A stretch of DNA of 7,341 nt. Source: Solirubrobacterales bacterium (GTDB lineage: Bacteria > Actinomycetota > Thermoleophilia > Solirubrobacterales > Solirubrobacteraceae). The position numbers were made by a program, and so were the translations under genes. The DNA is taken from contig PLYX01000096.1 of assembly GCA_003151895.1 (NCBI GenBank), positions 1 to 7,341 of the forward strand. The letters are read 5' to 3'. The notes under the pieces are model-generated. The model was not told where the DNA came from. It made no database searches and worked only from the letters and a program-made list of their open reading frames with translations. Positions 1 to 5,936 of this stretch are shown in pieces (the stretch's first letter is position 1; each line of letters opens with the position of its first letter).

Positions 1-252
1 CAGGGCCGCGAGCGGCGCCCTCTGCCACGGCGGACGCCGGCGCGGACGCCGGCCCTCGGGGGTGGCGGGACCGGGACCGTCCGGGTGCGAGCGCTCACCC
101 GCGGAGCCGCCAAGCAGCGCCCGCAGCTTGTGCGGCTGGGAGCCATTCTCGACCGCGGCCGGCCGTGGCGAGGCGCTCGTGGCGAGGCCGTGCGCCGACG
201 CCACCCTGCGTGGGGCGGACCGTTGCAAGCCAACATTTGTGACTCCACGCAC
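1..252 (-). CDS. Unidentified protein, N-terminal 84 residues, cut by window edge
   Basis: I do not recognise this gene. The minus-strand frame stays open to the left edge, so only the N-terminal 84 codons are present. From about position 204 leftward roughly 88% of third codon positions are G or C while second positions stay mixed. That pattern resembles a true high-GC coding frame and is better than the competing frames here. The chosen GTG start at 252 has a GGAG Shine-Dalgarno motif (261-264) 8 nt upstream. The predicted N-terminus is polar and rich in Pro, Gly, Ser and Arg. It ends in an Arg/Pro cluster followed by Ala/Leu residues at the window edge, as in proteins with a disordered cytoplasmic head before a first membrane helix; that reading is inference. 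An alternative ATG at 236 in another frame also has GGAG 6 nt upstream, but that frame gives an Arg-saturated product with poorer codon statistics. Reading the dehydrogenase next door in the same direction, this gene lies about 100 bp downstream of its stop. Confidence 0.45.
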   Translation of the reverse strand, partial: MRGVTNVGLQRSAPRRVASAHGLATSASPRPAAVENGSQPHKLRALLGGSAGERSHPDGPGPATPEGRRPRRRPPWQRAPLAAL

Positions 253-312
253 GAAAAGCACTCCGTTCTTCCGCTCTTCGTCTATTCGGCCGCAATCGCC
301 GTTCGCTTGAGC

Positions 313-326
313 GCCCGGAGCCGGGC
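313..326 (-). terminator. Candidate stem-loop downstream of the aldehyde dehydrogenase
   Basis: GCCCGG (313-318) and CCGGGC (321-326) are perfect inverted arms separated by 2 nt, in practice a 5-bp stem with a 4-nt loop. The hairpin lies about 27 nt beyond the stop of the aldehyde dehydrogenase on its transcript. No U-run follows, so it is at best an atypical terminator. Short GC palindromes also arise by chance in DNA this GC-rich. Confidence 0.25.
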
Positions 327-352
327 TAGGCGAATCGACGCGGATCTTGGGG

Positions 353-1891
353 CTATACCGCCAGCGCTACGTACTTCGTCTCGAGGTACTCCCCGATGCC
401 CTCGAATCCGCCCTCGCGCCCGAACCCGGACTGCTTGACGCCCCCGAAGGGGGCGGCGGGGTTGGAGACGATGCCCTGGTTGACGCCCACCATCCCGGCG
501 TCGATGGCCTCGGCTACACGAAATGTGCGAGCGAGGTCGCGCGTGTAGAGGTACGCGACGAGCCCGTATTCGGTGGCGTTGGCCGCGCTCACCGCCTGCT
601 CCTCGGTCGAGAACGCGGTTACGGGAGCCACCGGGCCGAAGATCTCCTCGCGCAGGGCACGCGCATCGGCGGGCACGTCGGCGAGCACGGTGGGGGCGAA
701 GAAGTAGCCGGGGTGGGCGGGCCCCGACAATGGCTCGCCGCCGGTGAGCAGCTTGGCTCCTCGAGCAACGGCGTCCTCCACGAGCTCGCCCACGATGGCG
801 CGCTGACGATCGTCGATCAGCGGCCCGACGTCGACGTCCGGCTCGGTGCCGCGACCCACCTTCAGCGTGGCCATCCGCGCGGCCATCCGCCGAGCGAACT
901 CATCGGCGATCGACTCGTGCACGTGGAAGCGGTTGGCGGCGGTGCATGCCTCGCCTACGTTGCGCAACTTCGCGGTCAGGGCGCCCTCCACGGCGGCGTC
1001 GAGGTCGGCGTCCTCGAACACGATGAACGGGGCGTTGCCGCCCAGCTCCATCGACACGCGCAGGATCTGCTCGGCGGACTGCGCGATCAGCGTGCGGCCA
1101 ACCTCGGTGGAGCCGGTGAACGAGAGCTTGCGCGTGCGCGGGTCCTTCAGGAGCGGCTCGATCACGGCGCCGGAGTGCTTGGCGGTGATCACGTTGAGCA
1201 CGCCCCCCGGCAGGCCCGCCTCCTCCAGCACGCCGGCGAGCGCGAGCATCGACAGCGGAGTTTGCTGGGCGGGCTTGACGACCATCGTGCAGCCGGCGGC
1301 GATGGCGGGGGCGATCTTGCGCGTGCCCATCGCGGTGGGGAAGTTCCACGGTGTCACAAACACGCACGGCCCAACGGGCTGGCGCATCGTGAGGATGCGT
1401 CCCGCCCCGGTGGTGTTGGTCATGTAGCGGCCGTGAATGCGCACGGCCTCCTCGGAGAACCAGCGCAGGAAGTCGGCGGCGTAGGAGATCTCGGCGCGCG
1501 ATTCGCCGAGCGCCTTGCCCATCTCGAGCGTCATCACCAGCGCGAGCTCGTCGGCGCGTGCGAGCAGCAGGTCGTAGGCGCGGCGCAGGATCTCCCCGCG
1601 CTCGCGCGGCGCGGTGGCCGCCCACGCGGCCTGCGCGTTGGCCGCGGCGCCGAGCGCGGCGAGCGCGTCCTCAGGCGTCGCGTCGGCGACTTCGGTGAGG
1701 GACTCCCCGGTGGCTGGATCCTCGACGGCAAGCGTGCCGGAGGAGGAGGCCGGTCGCCACTCCCCGCCGATGTAGAGCCCCGTCGGGACCCGGTCGAGAG
1801 CCGCCTGCTCGCCTGCTTGCCGTGTGCCCTTTGGGTATGCCCCGTCATGGGGGGCGCCCTTCAGGGTGTGGGGTGATGGGGCCATCTTCAC
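353..1891 (-). CDS. gabD: NAD(P)+-dependent succinate-semialdehyde dehydrogenase (ALDH superfamily)
   Basis: A cytosolic enzyme that oxidises an aldehyde to its acid, most likely succinate semialdehyde to succinate as the last step of GABA breakdown. The 512-residue product shows the whole ALDH fold. The Rossmann/cofactor part carries PWNFP (181-185, Asn183) and VVKPA (Lys206). FTGSTEVG (258-265) is the nucleotide-binding turn. ELGG (282-285) gives general base Glu282, and the nucleophile is Cys316 in GEACTAANR. EEIFGP (415-420) and the C-terminal APFGGVKQSGFGREGG segment follow. The last segment and the Arg five residues after the Cys fit the GabD/SSADH branch, but ALDH substrate calls from sequence are not certain. 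The second Cys found two residues after the nucleophile in many SSADHs is absent (Thr-Ala follows), so the disulfide redox switch cannot form. Start is GTG 1891 or ATG 1885, with no strong Shine-Dalgarno for either. About 35 residues precede the conserved GLYIGGEW, and their codons are poorer in G/C-ending triplets than the body. No amine transaminase (gabT) is visible nearby. Confidence 0.85.
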   Translation of the reverse strand: MKMAPSPHTLKGAPHDGAYPKGTRQAGEQAALDRVPTGLYIGGEWRPASSSGTLAVEDPATGESLTEVADATPEDALAALGAAANAQAAWAATAPRERGEILRRAYDLLLARADELALVMTLEMGKALGESRAEISYAADFLRWFSEEAVRIHGRYMTNTTGAGRILTMRQPVGPCVFVTPWNFPTAMGTRKIAPAIAAGCTMVVKPAQQTPLSMLALAGVLEEAGLPGGVLNVITAKHSGAVIEPLLKDPRTRKLSFTGSTEVGRTLIAQSAEQILRVSMELGGNAPFIVFEDADLDAAVEGALTAKLRNVGEACTAANRFHVHESIADEFARRMAARMATLKVGRGTEPDVDVGPLIDDRQRAIVGELVEDAVARGAKLLTGGEPLSGPAHPGYFFAPTVLADVPADARALREEIFGPVAPVTAFSTEEQAVSAANATEYGLVAYLYTRDLARTFRVAEAIDAGMVGVNQGIVSNPAAPFGGVKQSGFGREGGFEGIGEYLETKYVALAV

Positions 1892-2007
1892 GCGCCGGTC
1901 ATCGTGCGTCGCTCAAGCACCAGCAGCATTCGTCCGAACCAAGACTCACGGCAGTAACACACCGCGAGACCGTGACCGGCCGAACGGTTTCGACGCTCTG
2001 AGCACGG
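1892..2007. promoter_or_regulatory. Divergent spacer between the dehydrogenase and SpoIID-like genes
   Basis: The 116 bp separating two divergently transcribed genes should hold both promoters; this is inferred from gene layout. It is less GC-rich than the flanking genes. I could not fix convincing -35/-10 hexamers. A weak inverted pair, ACCGT and ACGGT separated by 10 nt, lies around 1973-1992 and could be an operator half-site pair, but 5-bp arms are easily chance. Confidence 0.35.
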
Positions 2008-3183
2008 ATGCTCCTCACAAGATCAACCTATCACCGCCTCCGCGTCCCTCTCACACGCGCATCGATCGTCGCGGGGATGGCGGCCGTGCTGCTGAGCACA
2101 CCCGCATGGGCACAAGCACCCATACGGGCACCCTCCATGGCGGAGGGCAGGCAGGCGGGCGTGGCGCGAGCCTCTGAGCTCGTGATCGACGGGGCGGGCG
2201 ACGGGCACGGCGTCGGCATGAGCCAGGACGGGGCGCTCGGGTACGCAGAACACGGTTGGTCGTACACGGCGATCCTGAGCCACTACTACACGGGCACGGC
2301 GATCGGGCAGGCGCCGCCGAACACGGTGGTGAGGGTGCTGTTGCGGGGCGGGGTGAAGCGCATCGCGCTCGAAACTTACGTGCGCGGTGTGGTGGCCGCC
2401 GAGGTGTCCGCGAGCTGGGCGATGGCGGCGCTGCAGGCGCAGGCGGTGGCGAGCCGCACCTACGCGATCACAGCGCATGCGGGCGGCTCGAAGTTCGACG
2501 TGTACCCCGACGACCGCTCGCAGGTGTATCTCGGCAAAGCTGCTGAAACTTCACGCACGAATGCGGCTGTCGCCGCGACCGCCGGCCAGATCGTCACGTA
2601 TGGCGGCCAGCCGGCGATCACCTACTTCTTCGCCGGCTCGGGCGGGCGCACGGAGAGCGTCCAGAACTCGTTCCTCGGCTCGACTCCCGAGCCATGGCTC
2701 GTGGGGGTGGCAGACCCGTACGACATGGGACCGTTGCACCGCTGGACGGTGACGATGACCTTCGGCTCCGCGGCGTCCCGTTTGAGCGGGCTCGTGAACG
2801 GGTTGTTCAAGGGCATCGAAGTGCTCGAGCGAGGCAGCTCGCCGCGGATCGTGTCGGCGTATGTGCTCGGGTCGAAGGGGCGCACGCTCGTGAGCGGACC
2901 GGAACTGGCGGCGCGACTCGGGCTGTATGACACGTGGGCGTACTTCAGCGTGAAGGACTCGCACGGACTGCGCCCCGAGCCGGACACGAGCGGCCCGGCG
3001 ACCGCCACGCCGGCGCTGGCGGCCCAGCCGGCCGAGGTGAGCGGGTCGGGCGGGTCTGCGGCCACGCCGGCGGCTCAGCCGGCGAACGTGAGCGGCGAAG
3101 ACGGCTCCACAGCCGCGCTGGCGCCTGCGCAACCGGCCCAACCGGCCGGCGTGAACGGCCAGGGCGGCGTGTCGGCCGGGTAG
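2008..3183 (+). CDS. Secreted SpoIID/LytB-domain protein, probable peptidoglycan lytic enzyme
   Basis: A probable exported cell-wall enzyme related to SpoIID, the lytic transglycosylase that cuts glycan strands stripped of stem peptides. A basic start, a hydrophobic stretch (about 18-30) and an AWA-QA site near residue 36 form a Sec signal peptide. The mature protein opens with G-DGHGVGMSQDGALGYA (about 63-80) and an SY..IL.HYY.GT segment (85-97). Then come LETYVRGVVAAEV (121-133), ALQAQAVASRTYA (141-153), D..SQVYLG (168-176), ITYFFAGSGGRTES (204-217) and a PWLVGV segment (229-234). Glu132 and Arg150 fall where B. subtilis SpoIID has its catalytic Glu88 and Arg106, judged from remembered alignment; the Lys99 position is Gln143. 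The GHGVGMSQ module stands before the catalytic core, whereas in Bacillus SpoIID it is at the C-terminus. Residues after about 325 are a low-complexity Ala/Gln/Pro/Gly tail. ATG 2008 is the only start that keeps the signal peptide; its ribosome-binding site is weak. Role in sporulation is not implied; such domains are common in non-sporing actinobacteria. Confidence 0.85.
   Translation: MLLTRSTYHRLRVPLTRASIVAGMAAVLLSTPAWAQAPIRAPSMAEGRQAGVARASELVIDGAGDGHGVGMSQDGALGYAEHGWSYTAILSHYYTGTAIGQAPPNTVVRVLLRGGVKRIALETYVRGVVAAEVSASWAMAALQAQAVASRTYAITAHAGGSKFDVYPDDRSQVYLGKAAETSRTNAAVAATAGQIVTYGGQPAITYFFAGSGGRTESVQNSFLGSTPEPWLVGVADPYDMGPLHRWTVTMTFGSAASRLSGLVNGLFKGIEVLERGSSPRIVSAYVLGSKGRTLVSGPELAARLGLYDTWAYFSVKDSHGLRPEPDTSGPATATPALAAQPAEVSGSGGSAATPAAQPANVSGEDGSTAALAPAQPAQPAGVNGQGGVSAG
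3022..3180 (+). repeat. Imperfect tandem repeat encoding the low-complexity tail
   Basis: The last ~53 codons of the SpoIID-like gene hold about three degenerate units of 17-19 residues. They begin Ala-Gln-Pro-Ala-x-Val and continue Ser/Asn-Gly-x-x-Gly-Ser/Val with an Ala/Pro linker (units near 3022, 3073 and 3136). The third has an extra Gln-Pro-Ala duplication. The pattern is seen directly. It looks like a flexible wall-spanning or disordered linker that grew by in-frame duplication, which is inference. Confidence 0.6.
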
Positions 3184-3237
3184 CGGTCTGAGCTCCCTCG
3201 GATGGACGGAGTGGGTGGGGCGTTTACTCTGCGGCGG

Positions 3238-4149
3238 ATGCCTGCGCCGCTGCTGATCGCCGACGTGCCGTGGCTGCTCTATCGCGCCTTCTTCGCGCTG
3301 CCGAAATCGATCACGGGCAGCGACGGACGGCCGGTGAACGCGCTGCTCGGCACGGTGAACGCGCTGCTGGCGGCGGTCGAGGCGAAGGCGCCGCGCGCGG
3401 TGGTCGCGTGCTTCGGGGCGGAGGAGGCGCGCTACCGCGTCGAGCTGTATCCGCCCTACCACGCCCACCGCGACCCGATGCCGGCGGAGCTGGCCGAGCA
3501 GTGGACGCGCGCTCCCGGGTTGCTCGCGAGCTTCGGCTGGACGGTGGCCAACGCCGAGGAGCTGGAGGCCGACGACGCGATGGGCTCGTACGCCCGCGTC
3601 GAGTCGCAAGCGGGCGGGCGGGGGTTGCTGCTCACCGCGGACCGTGACCTCTACCAGGCGGTCGATGAGAGGGTGGCGGTTTTGAATCTGGAGCCCGCCC
3701 GGGTTTTCGCCGAGGTCGGACCGGAGCAGGTGATCGGGCGCTATGCGGTAGCGCCCGAAAGGGTGCCCGATTTCATCGCCCTGCGGGGGGACCCCTCCGA
3801 CGGGATCCCCGGGGCGCCTGGGATCGGAGCGAAGACGGCGGCGGAGCTGCTGCGGCGGTATGGCGCCCTGGAGGCTCTGTTGGAGCAGGCGGAGCGACAG
3901 GGCGCAGATGCGAACGCCGGCGAGAACGCTGGAACCGACGACGCGCTACGGCCGCGCATCGCGGCCACCCTGCGCGAGAACGCCGAGTTGCTGCGCACGT
4001 TCAAGCGGGTGGCGACGCTCGTGGAGATCGACGTGCAGCGCCCGCCCGACCGACCCACCGACTTCGCGGGGGGCGCGACGGCGGCAAGGGAGATCGGTAT
4101 GAGACGCTTGGCGGCGCGATTGGAGCGAGTCGAGCCCCACGCTGCATAG
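3238..4149 (+). CDS. Stand-alone 5'-3' exonuclease / flap endonuclease (PIN + H3TH)
   Basis: A nuclease of the family that forms the N-terminal domain of DNA polymerase I, here as a separate 303-residue protein. It probably removes RNA primers or 5' flaps in replication and repair. Visible motifs: LIADVPWLLYRAFF (6-19, Asp9), YPPYHAHR (71-78), ELEADDAMGSYA (108-119, Glu110, Asp112, Asp113), LLTADRDLYQ (131-140, Asp135, Asp137), then GDPSDGIPGAPGIGAKTA (184-201, Asp185, Asp188). The last is the metal-binding plus helix-3-turn-helix DNA-binding block. One ligand is missing: the segment that reads FDA in Taq Pol I and relatives reads FGA here (Gly60). An upstream in-frame ATG at 3202 would add 12 residues, but those codons are poor in G/C endings and the conserved fold begins at ATG 3238, so I use the latter. 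The gene lies 54 bp after the SpoIID-like gene on the same strand, so shared transcription is possible. Its end faces ychF convergently. Confidence 0.85.
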   Translation: MPAPLLIADVPWLLYRAFFALPKSITGSDGRPVNALLGTVNALLAAVEAKAPRAVVACFGAEEARYRVELYPPYHAHRDPMPAELAEQWTRAPGLLASFGWTVANAEELEADDAMGSYARVESQAGGRGLLLTADRDLYQAVDERVAVLNLEPARVFAEVGPEQVIGRYAVAPERVPDFIALRGDPSDGIPGAPGIGAKTAAELLRRYGALEALLEQAERQGADANAGENAGTDDALRPRIAATLRENAELLRTFKRVATLVEIDVQRPPDRPTDFAGGATAAREIGMRRLAARLERVEPHAA

Positions 4150-4168
4150 TTCCCGTTCTGAGTGCCTA

Positions 4169-4205
4169 CCATACCTGACTAACAACTTAGTCAACTCGTG
4201 TATGG
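4169..4205. repeat. Nested AT-rich palindrome in the convergent spacer
   Basis: A perfect inverted repeat TGACTAA-CAAC-TTAGTCA (4176-4193) lies inside a second pair of arms, CCATAC (4169-4174) and GTATGG (4200-4205). The inner and outer stems are separated by 1 nt on the left and 6 nt on the right. The stem is AT-rich in a region that is otherwise extremely GC-rich, and no T-run follows on either strand, so it does not look like an intrinsic terminator. It could be a dyad for a winged-helix repressor, a small recombination site, or an atypical bidirectional end structure. The symmetry is seen; the role is not. Confidence 0.55.
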
Positions 4206-4222
4206 GGCGTGAAATGAACATA

Positions 4223-4242
4223 AGATGCCCCGCCCAGCATCT
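4223..4242 (+). terminator. Candidate hairpin after the exonuclease gene
   Basis: AGATGC (4223-4228) and GCATCT (4237-4242) pair across an 8-nt loop, about 75-90 nt beyond the exonuclease stop. GGGGC (4204-4208) can alternatively pair with GCCCC (4227-4231). No T-run follows. A terminator role is plausible only from its position between convergent genes. Confidence 0.25.
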
Positions 4243-4272
4243 GGAGCGACCGGCGTAGCGACCCGCCCACGC

Positions 4273-4286
4273 CCATGCCGGCATGG
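4273..4286 (-). terminator. Candidate hairpin immediately after ychF
   Basis: CCATGCCGGCATGG is a perfect 14-bp palindrome that starts 3 nt past the ychF stop codon on the minus-strand transcript. As RNA it would be a 5-bp stem with a CCGG loop. It is well placed to end or stabilise the operon mRNA, but lacks a U-tract. Confidence 0.35.
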
Positions 4287-4289
4287 CGC

Positions 4290-5384
4290 CTACGGCGTGA
4301 ACTTGACGGTGATGACGTCGCCGTCGCGCATGACGTAGTCGCGACCCTCCAGGCGCAGGGTGCCGCGCTCGCGCGCCCCGGAGTAGCCGCCGGCGTCGAC
4401 GAGCTCGCGCCAGCCGACGACCTCGGCGCGCACGAACCCCTTCTGGATGTCGCTGTGGATCTGCCCGGCGGCGTGCCAGGCGGTGAGACCGTCGCGCAGG
4501 TGCCACGATTGCGCGGGCTTGGCCTCGCCGGCGGTGAAGAACGCGATCAGGCGCAGCAGCGAGAAGGCGCCGTTGACGATCCGCTGAAGACTCGATTCGC
4601 TGGGTGGGTGGGTCCAGATCAACTCGCGCATCGCGGCGGCTTCCTCGTCCTCCAGCTCGGCGAGCTCAGACTCGATCCGCGAGGAGACGGCCACCGCGCC
4701 CGCGCCCTGGGCGGCGGCGTGCGCGGCGATGGCTTCCGGCACCTCCTCGGAGCCCTCGTCCACGTTCGCTACGAACAGCACCGGCTTGGCGGTGAGCGAG
4801 CCTAGGTCGCGCAGCGCGTTGGGGGCGTCCTCGGGCGCGGGCACGCCACGCGCGGGCCGGCCGGACTGCAGTTCGCCGATCACCTCGCGCAGCCATGCCT
4901 CCTCGGCGATCGCGACACGATCTCCGCTCTTGGCCTGCTTGGCGACGCGATCGACGCGGCGCTCGGCCTGCTCGAGATCGGCGAGCACCAGCTCGGTCTC
5001 GATCGTTTCGATGTCGGCAAGCGGGTCGACGCGGCCCTCGGGGTGCACGACGCTCTCGTCGGTGTGGGCTCTCACGACGTGCACGATCGCGTGGGTCTCG
5101 CGGATGTTGGCGAGGAAGCGGTTGCCGAGCCCTTCGCCTTTGTGGGCGCCGGCGACGAGGCCGGCGATGTCGTGGAAGTCGATCGTGTCCCACACGATCT
5201 CCGAGGCGCCAACCGTGCGCGCCACCTCGACGAGCCGCTCGTCGAGGACGGGCACCACCGCCACGTTGGGCTCGATCGTGGTGAATGGGTAGTTGGCGGC
5301 CTCGACGCCCGCCTTGGTGAGCGCGTTGAACAGCGAGGACTTGCCCGCGTTGGGCAGGCCGACGATGCCGATGCGCGTGCTCAT
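4290..5384 (-). CDS. ychF: Redox-responsive ATPase YchF (Obg-family, OLA1-like)
   Basis: A 364-residue member of the Obg/HAS-GTPase group that hydrolyses ATP rather than GTP and associates with ribosomes; family work links it to translation and stress responses. G1 is GLPNAGKSS (9-17), the switch Thr is in NYPFTT, and G3 is DIAGLVAGAHKGEGLGN (72-88) with a hydrophobic residue in place of the catalytic Gln. The G4 slot is NVDE (207-210), the YchF signature that replaces NKxD and explains the ATP preference. SS (234-235) marks G5. A coiled region (about 120-175) inserts between G3 and G4. The TGS domain (about 278-362) ends in GRDYVMRDGDVITVKF. Length matches the usual ~363. The reading frame is open far upstream, but family homology begins exactly at ATG 5384, and the extra 5' residues are Arg/Ala shadow of the PAP2 gene. 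Its ATG overlaps the PAP2 stop by 4 bp, so it is probably translationally coupled. It appears to be the last gene of the operon. Confidence 0.96.
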   Translation of the reverse strand: MSTRIGIVGLPNAGKSSLFNALTKAGVEAANYPFTTIEPNVAVVPVLDERLVEVARTVGASEIVWDTIDFHDIAGLVAGAHKGEGLGNRFLANIRETHAIVHVVRAHTDESVVHPEGRVDPLADIETIETELVLADLEQAERRVDRVAKQAKSGDRVAIAEEAWLREVIGELQSGRPARGVPAPEDAPNALRDLGSLTAKPVLFVANVDEGSEEVPEAIAAHAAAQGAGAVAVSSRIESELAELEDEEAAAMRELIWTHPPSESSLQRIVNGAFSLLRLIAFFTAGEAKPAQSWHLRDGLTAWHAAGQIHSDIQKGFVRAEVVGWRELVDAGGYSGARERGTLRLEGRDYVMRDGDVITVKFTP

Positions 5385-5929
5385 AGGGCGGTTGCGAGGG
5401 TCGACCCGACGGATTGCGACCCGACGACTTCGGCGTCCGCGCGCGGGCCGAACGCGACCGCGATGGCGTGTCCGAGCAGCGCGCCCGCCAGCACGTCGGA
5501 GGGATAGTGCACCCCGAGGTACAGCCGCGACAGCGCCAGGCCGCCCGCCAGCGCATACAGCGGCGCCGCGGGCAGACCCGCACGCCGGAATGCAAGCGCG
5601 GCCGCAAACGAGGTCGAGGAGTGGGCGCTCGGAAAGCTCAGGCGCGTCGGCGTGCCTGTGAGCGGCGGCAATCCGGGGAGTTCGGGGCGCACGCGCCGGA
5701 CGACCAGCTTGAGCGCGGTGTTGGCCGCATACGTGCCCGCCACCACCGCCGTCGAACGCCGCCAACGCGCACGCCGCTCACCGTTCGAGAGCAGCGACTC
5801 AGCCATCCCGAGCGCGAGCCAAAAACCCGCGTGCTCCCCAAGCATCGAGAAGCGCGCCACCGCACGCTCAGCCACCGGCGTGTGCCCGCGCGTGCGCGCC
5901 AGACGCAGCAGACCCTCGTCCAACGACAT
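5381..5929 (-). CDS. PAP2-family membrane phosphatase
   Basis: A small integral-membrane acid phosphatase of the PAP2 superfamily, 182 residues. Probable substrates are lipid phosphates or polyprenyl (pyro)phosphates used as cell-envelope carriers; the exact substrate cannot be read from sequence. All three catalytic motifs are intact: KLVVRRVRP (74-82, K-x6-RP), SFPSAHS (98-104, PSAH form of PSGH, His103), and SRLYLGVHYPSD (134-145, with Arg135, nucleophile His141 and Asp145). Hydrophobic segments at about 31-47, 60-78, 105-116, 120-140 and 143-160 give five or so membrane helices, typical of the family. Start ATG 5929 is preferred because upstream residues in the frame overlap the 72-residue gene and are Arg/Ser-rich shadow. 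It lacks a good Shine-Dalgarno and starts 7 bp after the previous stop, so it likely depends on coupled translation. Its own stop overlaps the ychF start as ATGA. Confidence 0.88.
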   Translation of the reverse strand: MSLDEGLLRLARTRGHTPVAERAVARFSMLGEHAGFWLALGMAESLLSNGERRARWRRSTAVVAGTYAANTALKLVVRRVRPELPGLPPLTGTPTRLSFPSAHSSTSFAAALAFRRAGLPAAPLYALAGGLALSRLYLGVHYPSDVLAGALLGHAIAVAFGPRADAEVVGSQSVGSTLATAL

Positions 5930-5936
5930 CGGCCGG

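Noticed and set aside
95..295. Short minus-strand frame starting at 295
   Set aside because: Its Trp/Arg/Ala-rich product shows no domain, and the frame beginning at GTG 252 has better second- and third-position composition plus a Shine-Dalgarno.
347..1876. Long open frame on the plus strand opposite the aldehyde dehydrogenase
   Set aside because: It is a GC-driven antisense shadow: its product is rich in His, Arg, Gly and Val with no recognisable domain, while the minus strand encodes a complete ALDH with all catalytic motifs.
2023..2478. Minus-strand frames opposite the SpoIID-like gene
   Set aside because: His/Arg-rich antisense shadows with no motif; the plus-strand product has a signal peptide and clear SpoIID motifs.
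4214..4258. Tiny plus-strand frame of 14 codons in the convergent spacer
   Set aside because: It has no ribosome-binding site, no coding bias and no neighbour logic; it overlaps hairpin sequences and is expected by chance.
4150..4289. Insertion sequence or integration scar in the AT-rich spacer
   Set aside because: No transposase, no matched terminal repeats at element scale and no target-site duplication are visible; only short palindromes.
5385..5765. N-terminal extension of YchF giving a 491-residue protein, a possible fusion
   Set aside because: The extra 126 residues are an out-of-frame reading of the PAP2 gene, rich in Arg and Ala. YchF homology begins exactly at the ATG at 5384.
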